From NCBI GenBank assembly GCA_035501495.1, contig DATJWB010000237.1:11030-75029 (forward strand): a stretch of 64,000 nucleotides of DNA. Reading direction: 5' to 3'. Numbering within the stretch: position 1 is the first letter of the stretch; the number at the start of each line of letters is the position of its first letter. The translations under genes were made by a program, and so were the position numbers. This DNA is from JAIQFL01 sp035501495 (GTDB lineage: Bacteria > Acidobacteriota > Terriglobia > Bryobacterales > Bryobacteraceae). Shown piece by piece: positions 52,803-61,591 of this stretch. The notes beneath the pieces were generated by a model. That model was given only the letters and a program-made list of their open reading frames with translations. It searched no databases and had not been told where the DNA came from.

Positions 52803-53741
52803 GTGAGGCTGCGCGCACTATTGCTTCTCGGTTTCTCGGTATTAGGCGGCATCGCGTTTCTGGTTTCGCGCTCCGACGCCACGACCGAAACATTGCGGAT
52901 CATCGCCCCCGGCGTCTGGTTCCGCGAAGGCGACATGGAACAGGGCCACTGCAACAACATCATCATCGAGATGAAGGACTACCTGATCGTAGTGGACGCG
53001 AACTTTCCGAGCGGCGCGCGGGGCGCCATGGCGGATGCCAAACGCCTCTCGCCCAAGCCCGTGAAGTACGTCTTCGACACACACCACCACGGCGACCACC
53101 TCTACGGCAACGTGATCTGGACGCAGGCCGGTTCTACCACCATGGCGTTCAAGCAGGTGGCGGATGAACTGAAGCGCCTGGAGCCCGCCCGCTGGCAAGC
53201 CGCCGCGAAGAGCCGCAAGGACGTTGCCGAAACAGGCCGCGACGCACCCGAGCCTCCGCAGAAGGACATCAACGAGGAGATGTTCGTTCTCAACGACGGC
53301 TCGCGCAAAGTAGAGTTCCACCACTACGGCTGGGCGCACACCCGCGGCGACGGCTTCGTCTACCTGCCGAAAGAGCAGGTCTTGTGCACCGGCGATGCGG
53401 CCGTCAACGGTCCGTACAACAGCACCACCGACGCCAACATCGGAAACTGGCCCACCGTGCTGCATTCCGCCGAGAAGCTCAAAGTCAAGTTCGTACTGCC
53501 GGGCCATGGCCTGCCTGGAGGCCGCGAGTTGCTGGCCGGACAGGCGCAATTCATGAGCGAACTCTACAAGTCCGTGAAGGCCGGAATCGACCAGGGCAAG
53601 AAAGTGGAGGATCTGCAGTCGTCCGTTCAACTGCCCGCCGCGGTGAATGCCTGGGTCAGCGAAGCGAGCTTGAAACACCAGATCAAGGACGCGTTTGACG
53701 AGATCTCCCAGGGCAAGCCGCGCGGCGACATCTCGCAGTAG
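52803..53741 (+). CDS. Secreted MBL-fold metallo-hydrolase
   Basis: 312 residues from GTG 52803, preceded by a strong AAGGAGG. A signal peptide/anchor (LRALLLLGFSVLGGIAFLVS) leads into a metallo-beta-lactamase fold: VDANFPSGARGAMADAKRLS, THHHGDHLYGN (zinc-binding HxHxDH), HHYGWAHTRGDGFVYLPKEQ, CTGDAAVNG and LPGHGLPGG. Both metal sites look complete. Substrate unknown; exported members include lactonases and cyclase-like enzymes of detoxification. Confidence 0.85.
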   Translation: MRLRALLLLGFSVLGGIAFLVSRSDATTETLRIIAPGVWFREGDMEQGHCNNIIIEMKDYLIVVDANFPSGARGAMADAKRLSPKPVKYVFDTHHHGDHLYGNVIWTQAGSTTMAFKQVADELKRLEPARWQAAAKSRKDVAETGRDAPEPPQKDINEEMFVLNDGSRKVEFHHYGWAHTRGDGFVYLPKEQVLCTGDAAVNGPYNSTTDANIGNWPTVLHSAEKLKVKFVLPGHGLPGGRELLAGQAQFMSELYKSVKAGIDQGKKVEDLQSSVQLPAAVNAWVSEASLKHQIKDAFDEISQGKPRGDISQ

Positions 53742-53747
53742 CGGCCC

Positions 53748-55382
53748 TCACTGCCGTCCCAACGACTCGGAGGGCAGCGCGTTCAATTTGTCCACCTGGA
53801 ACTTGGCGCTGAATTCCAGGTTCTGATTCAGCCGCGCCTCGAACTGGATTCTCTGCAGCCCGTTCTGCAGCAGCGGCCCACGGATGCTCTTCTGGTCGAA
53901 GGCCACTTTCCAGAGACCGGCATAGCCTCCGATGAAGTTCAGGTGTTTGGCGGGAATGATGTCCTTGGACTTCTCGTCGGCCAGTGAAGCGTCGAACGGC
54001 CGCATGAGCCGCTCGCCTTCATTGGCGCCGATCAACTTACCGGAGCCGACCTTGCCGCCGATCGACACCAGGATGTAATATTGCCCCGAATCACCGCTCG
54101 TGAGCAGATTGGCGAGCTTTGCGGTCTGGTCTGGTGTGAGGTCTTTATCCAGCATTTCCAGCCGCGCGAACGCCTGCGCAAACTGATTGTCGGCCCAATA
54201 GACGTCCAGCGAGCCGTACTGCCGGTCGAAGAACCCCATGAAACTGCCGGTGAGCCCCACCTTGCCGGTGCGGTCGGCGACGATCTTCTGGCAGTCCTCG
54301 CGCGGCCACTCCATGAAGGCGCGGTCGCCTCTTACCGGTGGCAGCGTTTCCAGGTAATCCTTGAGCGCCATCTTGTCTTCCTTGCGATCGACCGCGAAAT
54401 CGTAGACATCCAGGATTTCGATATTCGACGTGGACTTGCTGCCGGTGTTGCCTTCCACGAAACCGAATTCGCCCGACGGGAGGTCTTCCCGGGGCGAGAT
54501 GCGATACAGGTCCCTGACCGCGGTCGGCCCGATGTCGCACAGCACCTCGTCCTGGTTCTGTTCGGTGCTGAACAGGATGGAGGCGTTCGCCAGGGTCCGC
54601 TGATCGAACCGCTGCCCCGTGATTTTGCACTGCAGCAGCTTGAATTTGCTGACGTCGCGGCTGGGCGGGAAGAATGCGAAAAAGGTGGGGCGCAGGACTT
54701 CATACCGGCTGGTGGAATGTGCCCCCGGGATATCGATATCGATCTTCTGCCTCACGAACGGAACCATACTCTTGAGCAGCGAACGGAATTTGCTGACCTG
54801 CACCTTGGTTTGGACGCGGCCTAATGGTTTCAATTCGCCATCCGACCAGATATACACGCCAAAGTTCGGCGGCGCGCTGGTGACATTCGCCGGAGGCGGG
54901 CCTTTTCTGGCCACATTGGTTTCGTTGGCGACGAGTTCCTTGGAGACATTCGAGGCCGGAAAGGACGATTTGGGAGCGGATGGCGGAGCGCTGGTGTTCG
55001 CCGCTGCCGGTGCTGCCGGCGGAGGCGCGGTGGCAGCGGGAGCCGCGGGGTTCATCATCACGGAAATCACGGCGTCGCTGACCCCGGAGCCCTTGAGGGC
55101 CACCAAACCGTCCACGGACACGTCGAACCGGGTCTTCGACTGTTTGATCTTGGCGATGATCAGGTCGTCGGCTACCTTGGCCTTCACCAACTTGACCACA
55201 TCCTGGTTCGTCATCGGCGCCGGCGCAGTCGACCGGGCGGGCGCCTTTTGAGCGGACGCGGGTGCTTTGGCCGGCGTGCCGCTTTGTGCCGGCGGTGTGG
55301 TCTGCTGCGCCCATAGGGCAGTCAGAACCGCCGCGCCGGCCAGAATCGCGAACAGGATCGTGTACGGCTTCGGACGTTTCAT
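53748..55382 (-). CDS. Large secreted hypothetical protein
   Basis: 544 residues from ATG 55382, with GGGGGA upstream. A signal peptide (YTILFAILAGAAVLTALWAQ) is followed by Pro/Ala-rich spacers and a helical segment (MTNQDVVKLVKAKVADDLII, KIKQSKTRFDVSVDGLVAL) that resembles the short repeat motif found in many acidobacterial lipoproteins. The main part (about 150-540) has strands such as FGVYIWSDGELKPLGRVQTK and KHLNFIGGYAGLWKVAFDQK without a family I can name. A palindromic promoter lies directly upstream. Confidence 0.7.
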   Translation of the reverse strand: MKRPKPYTILFAILAGAAVLTALWAQQTTPPAQSGTPAKAPASAQKAPARSTAPAPMTNQDVVKLVKAKVADDLIIAKIKQSKTRFDVSVDGLVALKGSGVSDAVISVMMNPAAPAATAPPPAAPAAANTSAPPSAPKSSFPASNVSKELVANETNVARKGPPPANVTSAPPNFGVYIWSDGELKPLGRVQTKVQVSKFRSLLKSMVPFVRQKIDIDIPGAHSTSRYEVLRPTFFAFFPPSRDVSKFKLLQCKITGQRFDQRTLANASILFSTEQNQDEVLCDIGPTAVRDLYRISPREDLPSGEFGFVEGNTGSKSTSNIEILDVYDFAVDRKEDKMALKDYLETLPPVRGDRAFMEWPREDCQKIVADRTGKVGLTGSFMGFFDRQYGSLDVYWADNQFAQAFARLEMLDKDLTPDQTAKLANLLTSGDSGQYYILVSIGGKVGSGKLIGANEGERLMRPFDASLADEKSKDIIPAKHLNFIGGYAGLWKVAFDQKSIRGPLLQNGLQRIQFEARLNQNLEFSAKFQVDKLNALPSESLGRQ

Positions 55383-55400
55383 TGGGTCCCCCAAAGTTGT

Positions 55401-55430
55401 AGTATATGTTCCCAATTCCCGTTTGGGAAT
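55401..55430 (-). promoter_or_regulatory. Candidate promoter with overlapping palindrome
   Basis: Reading the minus strand, TATACT (55401-55406) is a good -10 box, 17 bases from TTCCCA (55424-55429), which matches the -35 consensus in four of six positions. The perfect palindrome ATTCCC-GTTT-GGGAAT (55415-55430) covers the -35 region and could be a repressor site. It lies 20 to 50 bases before the start codon at 55382. Confidence 0.4.
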
Positions 55431-55551
55431 GGCCGGGAAGTCCCAACGGTTCCAACCCGCCGGCCGCTTGCCGTTCCTCGCCGGGGCCAGCCGTCGAGTA
55501 TGCCAAACTGTACTTGGAAGCCTCGTTCGAGGAATCTGTGGGTGAGATTAC

Positions 55552-55983
55552 TTAGACCCGGGGGTGGAGAGGGAAGCGCCGTAGTTTACGGCAAGTGGAA
55601 TCGAACGGTCGCTGCAGCTCTTCGGAGATGCAGTTATGAATCAGCGGCCCCCCTTCGTCATCGAGCATGTTCAGGAGGACGGCCGTTACATCCTTCCTTC
55701 TTAGGGAGGGGTTTTCGTTCAAGTCGCGGATGATCTCCCCACCCAGAGTCCAAAGGTGTTCGATGTGCTTGCGAATCGTCTTGCGCGTGAGGTCAGACGA
55801 AGCCAAGTGTTCGATGAAGGGTCGGAAGCAGGCCATCAATGCCTCTCCCGCGAAAGGTCCTTTCTCCTGCCATCCAAGATCGTGGCCAAGTCGCCAAATC
55901 CGCACCGTAATTGATCTCCGGAGGGGAGTGGGGAGTGCCCGGTTGATGGCGGCGCTCCTTACAATGGAAGTTTTCTTCTCCAT
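55552..55983 (-). CDS. Hypothetical protein beside IS remnants
   Basis: 143 residues beginning MEKKTSIVRSAAINRALPTP, with no signal peptide. It is helical and basic in the first half (LTRKTIRKHIEHLWTLGGEI, RDLNENPSLRRKDVTAVLLN). The protein type looks familiar as an uncharacterised protein associated with mobile regions, but I cannot name a domain. Its start codon and that of the ISL3 transposase remnant on the other strand share the same CCATGG, so the two are divergent with no promoter space between coding regions. Confidence 0.5.
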   Translation of the reverse strand: MEKKTSIVRSAAINRALPTPLRRSITVRIWRLGHDLGWQEKGPFAGEALMACFRPFIEHLASSDLTRKTIRKHIEHLWTLGGEIIRDLNENPSLRRKDVTAVLLNMLDDEGGPLIHNCISEELQRPFDSTCRKLRRFPLHPRV

Positions 55984-56582
55984 GGAACCGGTCACGATTC
56001 TAAATCACTGCCATCGTTTTCCGGGATTCGTTTATGAGAGCGCTCGCTTCAGTCGCGATGAGAAAAAGACGATCGAAGTCGTCGTCCGGCCGCGCAAGGG
56101 CTCTGCGCTGGTCTGCTCCGGTTGTCAGCAGCCAGCGCCAGGATACGATCATCAGCCCGAAAGGCGTTTTGAATTTCATTCCTCTTTGGGGATTTCTGGT
56201 CTTCCTGCTGCATGCCATGCGGCGCGTGAACTGCCCCACCTGTGGGGTGGTGGTGGAAGAAGTTCCCTGGGGGTGTGGGAAACACCAGTTGACCAATGCC
56301 TATATGGAGCATCTGGCCCGCTGGGCGCGCAAGCTCTCCTGGAAGGAAACCGCGGAGTCCTTTTATACCTCCTGGGACAAGGTCCGCGACGCGGTCGAGT
56401 AGATGGTCAGATGGGGACTGAAGCATCGCGTGCTGTCCTCGGTGCGGGCCATCGGCGTGGACGAAATCCAATACGCCAAAGGCCACAGTTACCTGGACGC
56501 TGGTCTATCAAATCGAAGAGGGAGCGACGCGTTTGCTGTGGGTCGGCAAAGAGCGGACCATCGAATCGTTCGAGGGCTTCCC
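55982..56582 (+). pseudogene. ISL3-family transposase remnant
   Basis: N-terminal part of an ISL3-type transposase broken three times. It starts MEPVTILNHCHRFPGFVYES with the zinc-finger LVCSGCQQPAPGY. It shifts frame at about 56174 (extra T in a T run) into NFIPLWGFLVFLLHAMRRVN and CPTCGVVVEEVPWG, meets an in-frame TAG at 56401-56403, continues VRAIGVDEIQYAKGHSYL and shifts again near 56498 (LLWVGKERTIESFEGF). It stops abruptly at about 56582, where an IS3 end on the other strand begins, so it was probably cut by that insertion. Confidence 0.8.
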
Positions 56583-56586
56583 CCCA

Positions 56587-56818
56587 TCATAGTGATGACC
56601 TTTTCCTTATAGACTGGCGCGGGAACAAGTCCGCCGGCGTGCGGTAGTCGAGCGCCTGGTGCGGACGCTGATAGTTGTAGAAACGGAAGTATCGATCCAG
56701 CGCTTGGAAGAGATCGGCGCCGTTGGCGAAGTCGGGGGGTAGATGAGCTCGTACTTCAGACTGCGCCAAAGCCGCTCGATGAAAACGTTGTCCAGAGCGC
56801 GGCCGCGTCCGTCCTCAC
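56587..56818 (-). pseudogene. IS3-family transposase C-terminal remnant
   Basis: The minus strand reads GRALDNVFIERLWRSLKYEL, then after one indel in a C6 run (near 56740) continues FANGADLFQALDRYFRFYNY and QRPHQALDYRTPADLFPR, the end of the IS3 OrfB integrase core. The rest of the transposase and the right end are missing, so it cannot move. Confidence 0.8.
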
Positions 56819-56894
56819 CCTCATTGGCACAAAGTTAGCCTCCCAAATCGAGCAAGCTCACTAATGGAGGGCCAGTTCGAGCATAAAAAGTTAT

Positions 56895-56919
56895 GGCCCC
56901 GAGCTGGGTACTCGGGGCC
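56895..56919. terminator. Perfect 9-bp inverted repeat near the IS3 remnant
   Basis: Arms GGCCCCGAG and CTCGGGGCC flank the loop CTGGGTA. On the minus strand the hairpin is followed by ATAACTTTTTATG, so it can act as a terminator for transcription running toward the IS remnants. The rest of the gap to 57099 holds no gene that I can see. Confidence 0.4.
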
Positions 56920-57099
56920 TGCACTCAGAGAGTGGCGGTGGGAGGGGACTCACCGCCTGGGATGCTGTCTGTGTTGATTCAAGATTAACAGTTTCAGATC
57001 TTCTTGTCTACTGTTTTGTCCAGAAAAAAATCGAATTTTTTTGGAGACCGCTGCCAACTACGCGAGCCCGCTCACTCGATCCGCTGGATTCTTCCACAA

Positions 57100-57163
57100 A
57101 TAGTGAAGTATTCGCTTGACAATCGCCCGCTCCCATACAATACTGAAGTTGTTACTTCACTAT
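57100..57163 (+). promoter_or_regulatory. Promoter and dyad operator of the AHSA1-ArsR operon
   Basis: A consensus -35 box TTGACA (57116-57121) lies 17 bases from AATACT (57139-57144). The 11-mer ATAGTGAAGTA at 57100-57110 recurs as its exact inverse complement TACTTCACTAT at 57153-57163, so the two half-sites bracket the promoter. A local dyad ACTGAAGT-TGTT-ACTTCACT (57142-57161, 7 of 8 pairs) lies over the start of transcription. This is the layout expected for autorepression by the ArsR protein encoded at 57665. Confidence 0.65.
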
Positions 57164-57183
57164 TGGGAGGCAATCCAAGCCTA

Positions 57184-57657
57184 ATGGAACAACAATCTGT
57201 AATCCACAGCACATTTGTCATCGAGCGCAGCTACCCGAAGTCCACCGACCGCGTCTTCGCCGCCTTCGCCGATCCGGGGAAAAAACGCCGCTGGTTCGCC
57301 GAAGGCGAAAAGCACGAGGTCGAGGAGTTTGTGATGGATTTCCGGGTCGGAGGGGCCGAGCGCACGCTCTATCGATTCAAGGAGGGCACGCCGTTTCCAG
57401 GAATCACCCTGCGGAACGAGGTCAGCTATCAGGACATCGTTCCCGGGCGGCGCCTGGTGACCGCTTCCACGATGACCCTGGGCGACCGGCGGATTTCGTG
57501 CTCACTGGTCACCATCGAGCTTCTGCCGAGCGAAACGGGCACCGACCTGATCTGCACCCATCAGGGCGCCTTCTTCGAAGGGTCGGACGGGCCTAAGATG
57601 CGCGAGGAGGGATGGCGCAAACTGTTCGATCGTCTGGGTGCGGACCTCGGGCGGTAA
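57184..57657 (+). CDS. SRPBCC/AHSA1 (START-like) domain protein
   Basis: 157 residues from ATG 57184; GGGAGG lies 14 bases upstream, rather far. The AHSA1 pattern is clear: FVIERSYPKSTDRVFAAFAD, PGKKRRWFAEGE, FRVGGAERTLYRF, SYQDIVPGRRLVTAST and the C-terminal EEGWRKLFDRLGADL. These small hydrophobic-pocket proteins very often occur with an ArsR regulator, as here (eight bases to the next gene). The ligand is unknown. Confidence 0.88.
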   Translation: MEQQSVIHSTFVIERSYPKSTDRVFAAFADPGKKRRWFAEGEKHEVEEFVMDFRVGGAERTLYRFKEGTPFPGITLRNEVSYQDIVPGRRLVTASTMTLGDRRISCSLVTIELLPSETGTDLICTHQGAFFEGSDGPKMREEGWRKLFDRLGADLGR

Positions 57658-57664
57658 CAGCGGG

Positions 57665-58012
57665 ATGTCCGATTCCAAGATCAGTATCGACCGCGTCTTT
57701 CATGCGCTTGGCGATCCCACGCGCCGGGCAATCCTCGAAAAGACGGGCGAGGGCCCGGTTTCGGTCTCGCGGCTGGCCGCGGCCTTCGACATCACTCTGA
57801 CGGCCGTGGGGCAGCACCTGCAGGTGCTCGAAGAAAGCGGGCTGGTACACACCGAGAAGCTCGGAAGAGTGCGCACCTGCCGCATGGGAACGGCGGGGCT
57901 TTTGGCTCTGGAGCAATGGATTGCCGACCGGCGGTCTCCGTGGGAACGGCGGCTCGACCGGCTGGGCGACCTGCTGGCGGAGCCCCACGAAGGCGAAGCG
58001 GAGAGCAAATAA
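57665..58012 (+). CDS. ArsR-family transcriptional regulator
   Basis: 115 residues from ATG 57665; a GTG at 57638 is in frame but overlaps the previous gene. The winged helix is evident in VFHALGDPTRRAILEKTGEG, SVSRLAAAFDITLTAVGQHL and QVLEESGLVHTEKLGRVRTC. No metal-binding Cys pair of the ArsR/SmtB type is present, so it belongs to the AHSA1-partner subgroup. It probably binds the dyad sites at 57100-57163 and represses its own operon. Confidence 0.9.
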   Translation: MSDSKISIDRVFHALGDPTRRAILEKTGEGPVSVSRLAAAFDITLTAVGQHLQVLEESGLVHTEKLGRVRTCRMGTAGLLALEQWIADRRSPWERRLDRLGDLLAEPHEGEAESK

Positions 58013-58027
58013 CCAGGAGATGCAGCC

Positions 58028-60476
58028 ATGACCTACTTCACGAATTGGAAACGGGCGTTTCGTTCGCTCGCGCGCAGCACGGGCCACACTCTGGCGGTGG
58101 TGCTGACGCTCGCCCTGGGCATCGGCGCCAACGCGGCGATCTTCACCGTGGTCCGCGGCGTGTTGCTGCGCCCGTTGGCCAACGCGACGAGGAGCGGCTG
58201 ATCTACATTCGCCAGACCGCTCCCGGCATCAACCTGGAAAACGCATACTTCTCCGTGCCGGAAATCCTGGACCTGCGGGCGCGTGTGAAATCGTTCAGCG
58301 CTATGGGCGACTTCTCGACCACAAGCTTCACGATGGTCGGCCTCCGTGAGCCCCGCGAAGTGCGGGCCGGAGTGGTGGGCGGCAGCTATTTCGAAGTGAT
58401 GGGCCCGCGGCCGGTGCTGGGCAGATTGCTCGGCCCGGGAGACGACGGTCCGAACGCCCAGGGCTCGGTCGTTCTGACGCACCGGTTTTGGACGGCCGCC
58501 CTCCAGGGCGACCCATCGGTTGTGGGGAGGGTCGTGCGGCTCGGCGCGCGAACGGCCACAGTGGTCGGGGTATTGGAGCCATCCGTTCCGTACCCGGCAG
58601 AGACCGAGATCCTCGCCAACGTGGTGACCAGCCCGCATCACCTGTCGGCCACGATGGTGACCGGCAGAATCCACCGGATGACCGAATTATTCGGACGTCT
58701 CGCTCTCGGCGCGACTCTGGAGCAGGCCCGGACAGAACTCGCGGTAGCCTCGCCGGGATGATGAAGGAGCATCCCGAGGCTTACTCACCCAAGGCGGGCG
58801 AACGGATCGTGGCGGTGCGGCTGCGCGAGCAGATCACCTCCCGGGCAGGCACCGTGTTCTGGCTGTTGTGGGCAGCGTCGGGGCTGGTGTTCCTCATTGC
58901 CTGCTCGAACGCGGCGAACCTGATCCTGGCGCGGACTACTCGCCGCGAGTATGAACTGGCGATCCGCGTGGCGTTGGGCGCAAGCTCTGGGGGATTGCGA
59001 GGGATTCTGCTGGCGGAGAGCCTGCTGCTGTGCGGCGGCGGAGCCGTGATCGGTGTCCTGAGCGCGCGGCCCTTGGTGAAAATGCTGGCGCATTACGCCT
59101 CGCGATTCTCGGTGCGGGCGCTGGACGTCACGGTCGATTCCAGCATGCTGTGGGCGGGTGGGGCCTTGGCGACGATCGCGGCGGTGACCCTGGCCTTCGT
59201 GCCCCGCCTGCCCGTACAGGGCGACGCGAACGGGACTAAGCTCGCCGGCGGTCGATCGCGGGTTACAGCGAATGCGAGCGGCCGATTGCGTGGGTTTGCG
59301 GTGACGCAGATCGCCGCGTCGTTCCTTCTGATGGCCGGCGCCGCCACGCTGGGAAGGACGCGGGTGGCGCTGCGAGCCGCCGGCACCGGTATGGATACCC
59401 GGCATGTGCTCACTTTGAATCTGCCGGTGAACTCGTATGGGCGGACGCCCGACCAGGTGGTGGACTTCTGCCGCGAGGCGTTGCGGCGAATCGCACGGTT
59501 GCCGGGCGTGGATGGCGTAGCGCTGGGCACGCAGACGCCCTGGCGGGAACGGGGATAGTTCGGCCCGGGCTTCCAGTTCACGGCCGAAGGGTACGCCCGC
59601 GGACCTGCGGACGAAGATCCGCGCGGCCGGTTCCGCGTGGTGTCGCCGGGGTTCTTCGGCGCTCTCCGCACTCCGATTCTTGCCGGACGGGATTTCAGAG
59701 ATGAGGACCGCAAAGGGAGCGAGCCCGTAGTGATCATGAGCCGGAGCGTCGCCCAGCGCCTGTTCCCCAACCAGGATGCCCTCAACCGGCACGTGGCGTG
59801 GACGGATCCGATGGCCAGGTTTGTCGATATCAGCCCGGCGCCGCGCCGCATCGTGGGCATCGCAGCCGATATCGACGACGAGAATGTGGTCGCGGGACCG
59901 GCCATGACTTTGTACGTGCCGCTTGGGCAGGGACCGCTCTGGGCAGGGCGCCTGTTTGTGCATGCAGGCGGCGATCCACATGCGCTGGTCAACCCGATCA
60001 CGCGCGCCATCCGCGAACTGTCGGCGGACCAGCCGGTGGAGCGCGCGGCTACCCTCGAGGATGTGCGCGCGGAGGTGCTATCGCCCGACCGTTTGAACGC
60101 GCTGGTATTCGGCGGCTTCGCGGTGGTGGCGCTGGCGATTGCGGTGGTGGGAGTTGCAGGGGTGCTGGCGTTCTCGGTGAGCGGGAGGACGCGCGAGTTC
60201 GGCATCCGCATGGCCGCCGGGGCGCGGCCGCGGCAGATTTGGGGGCGCGTGGTATCGGAAGGCGTCATGATGGCTTCGGGAGGCATCGCCGCGGGACTCG
60301 CGGCCGGGTATGCTCTCGAGGAATTCGCGGGGAGCTACATCGGGCTGCAGGCGGCGGGTGGTTGGGTAGTGGTTGCGCCGGCCGCGGTGCTGATGTTGGC
60401 GGCGGTGATTGCGTCGGCGGTGCCTGGGACACATGCGGCGCGCGTAGATGTGGTTCAGTCGTTGCGGGCCGAGTGA
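58028..60476 (+). pseudogene. ADOP-type ABC transporter permease (MacB/FtsX-like), broken
   Basis: The full length of about 815 codons of an acidobacterial permease is present but split. It begins MTYFTNWKRAFRSLARSTGH with the TM1 region LGIGANAAIFTVV. It shifts frame near 58180 into DEERLIYIRQTAPGINLENA (MacB periplasmic core), and again near 58745 into TRREYELAIRVALGASSGGL. It then meets an in-frame TAG at 59556-59558 and continues to the C-terminal FtsX block (REFGIRMAAGARPRQIWGRV) ending VVQSLRAE. Two frameshifts plus a nonsense codon make a functional product unlikely. No ATPase subunit gene is adjacent. Confidence 0.85.
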
Positions 60477-60511
60477 TTAGCGGCTGTTTGAAAGCTCTTC
60501 GGCGGAAGAAG

Positions 60512-60533
60512 AGGCAGGAGTGCCTGCGCCACG
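60512..60533 (+). repeat. Mosaic hairpin repeat, single-hairpin fragment
   Basis: AGGCA-GGAG-TGCCT followed by GCGCCAC matches the tag portion of the larger copies. It lies in the short gap between the permease pseudogene and hypE. Confidence 0.55.
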
Positions 60534-60547
60534 TTTCCGTGAAATCC

Positions 60548-61582
60548 TTAGCAGATTCTCGGAAGGGGGTCGCCGACCAGCATGTCTACGACCCTGGTCC
60601 CGCCATACGGCGTCGAGGCCAGCACCGAGCAGGACGGCTGCTCGCGGATCTCCCCAATCATGCGCGCGCCGTCACCTCCCGGCGCTTTCCACAGAGCCTG
60701 GAGAGCCCGGCCGGCATATTCGCGCGCGACCACCGCCAGAAACTGCCCTTCGTTGGCGATATGCAGCGGATCCAGCCCCAGCAACTCGCAGGCTCCCCGA
60801 ACGGTATCGCGTACCGGCACCTGATCTTCGAACAAAAAGACGCACAGGTTTGAGTCGAGCGCAAACTCGTTCAAGGCAGTGGCCACGCCACCGCGCGTAG
60901 GATCGCGCATCCATCGCAAGCCGGGCGCCGCCTCGCCGGCCAACGCCTCCACCAAAGGTAGCACCGGACGGGTATCGGAGCAGAGATCCGCCTCGAGGTC
61001 GAGTTCGCCCCGCGCCAGGAGAATAGTGATTCCATGGTCGCCGATCGGTCCCGAAAGCAGAATCGCATCGCCGGGCTGAGCGGAATGGGGCGAACATGCG
61101 ACTCCCGGGATCGGTCTTCCGATGCCGGCTGTCGTGATGTACATGCGGTCCGCCTTGCCGTGTTCCACGACTTTGGTGTCGCCGCCCACGATGCGGACGC
61201 CCGCATTACAGGCCGCCCGGCCCATAGCGCGAACCTCCGCTTCGAGGACGTCGGAGGGCAGGCCGGCCTCGAGAACGTACGTCACTACCATCGCTTCGGC
61301 CCGGGCGCCCGATACCGCCAGGTCGTTGACGGTTCCGTTGACCGCAAGTTCGCCGATCGAGCCGCCTGGAAAGACGAGAGGGTTGACCACAAAACTGTCG
61401 GCGGTGATGGCCAGGCGGGCGCCGTTCCAGCTGAGGTGCGCTGCGTCTCCCAGCGGCTCCCGCGAATCGCCGAACAGGATCGGCGCCATCAGACCCTCGA
61501 TCAGTCGCCGGCTGGCTTTGCCGCCTGCCCCGTGGGCCATTTCGATCTGCGGGTCGCGAAATCGAATCTTCGGGGCGGACAT
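60548..61582 (-). CDS. hypE: Hydrogenase maturation protein HypE
   Basis: 344 residues of the AIR-synthase/PurM fold. Near the N-terminus is MAHGAGGKASRRLIEGLMAP, then GDAAHLSWNGARLAITADSF, FPGGSIGELAVNGTVNDLAV, ACNAGVRIVGGDTKVVEHGK and DPTRGGVATALNEFA. It ends in the conserved PRIC, whose Cys carries the thiocarbamate that is dehydrated to thiocyanate and passed to HypCD for the Fe(CN)2CO centre of NiFe hydrogenase. Nine bases separate it from hypD; hypC, hypD and hypE form one minus-strand operon. Confidence 0.97.
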   Translation of the reverse strand: MSAPKIRFRDPQIEMAHGAGGKASRRLIEGLMAPILFGDSREPLGDAAHLSWNGARLAITADSFVVNPLVFPGGSIGELAVNGTVNDLAVSGARAEAMVVTYVLEAGLPSDVLEAEVRAMGRAACNAGVRIVGGDTKVVEHGKADRMYITTAGIGRPIPGVACSPHSAQPGDAILLSGPIGDHGITILLARGELDLEADLCSDTRPVLPLVEALAGEAAPGLRWMRDPTRGGVATALNEFALDSNLCVFLFEDQVPVRDTVRGACELLGLDPLHIANEGQFLAVVAREYAGRALQALWKAPGGDGARMIGEIREQPSCSVLASTPYGGTRVVDMLVGDPLPRIC

Positions 61583-61591
61583 GAGGCTCCT

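Noticed and set aside
56403..56612. A separate small gene in the IS region.
   Set aside because: Its sequence is the continuation of the ISL3 transposase after the in-frame stop, not an independent gene.
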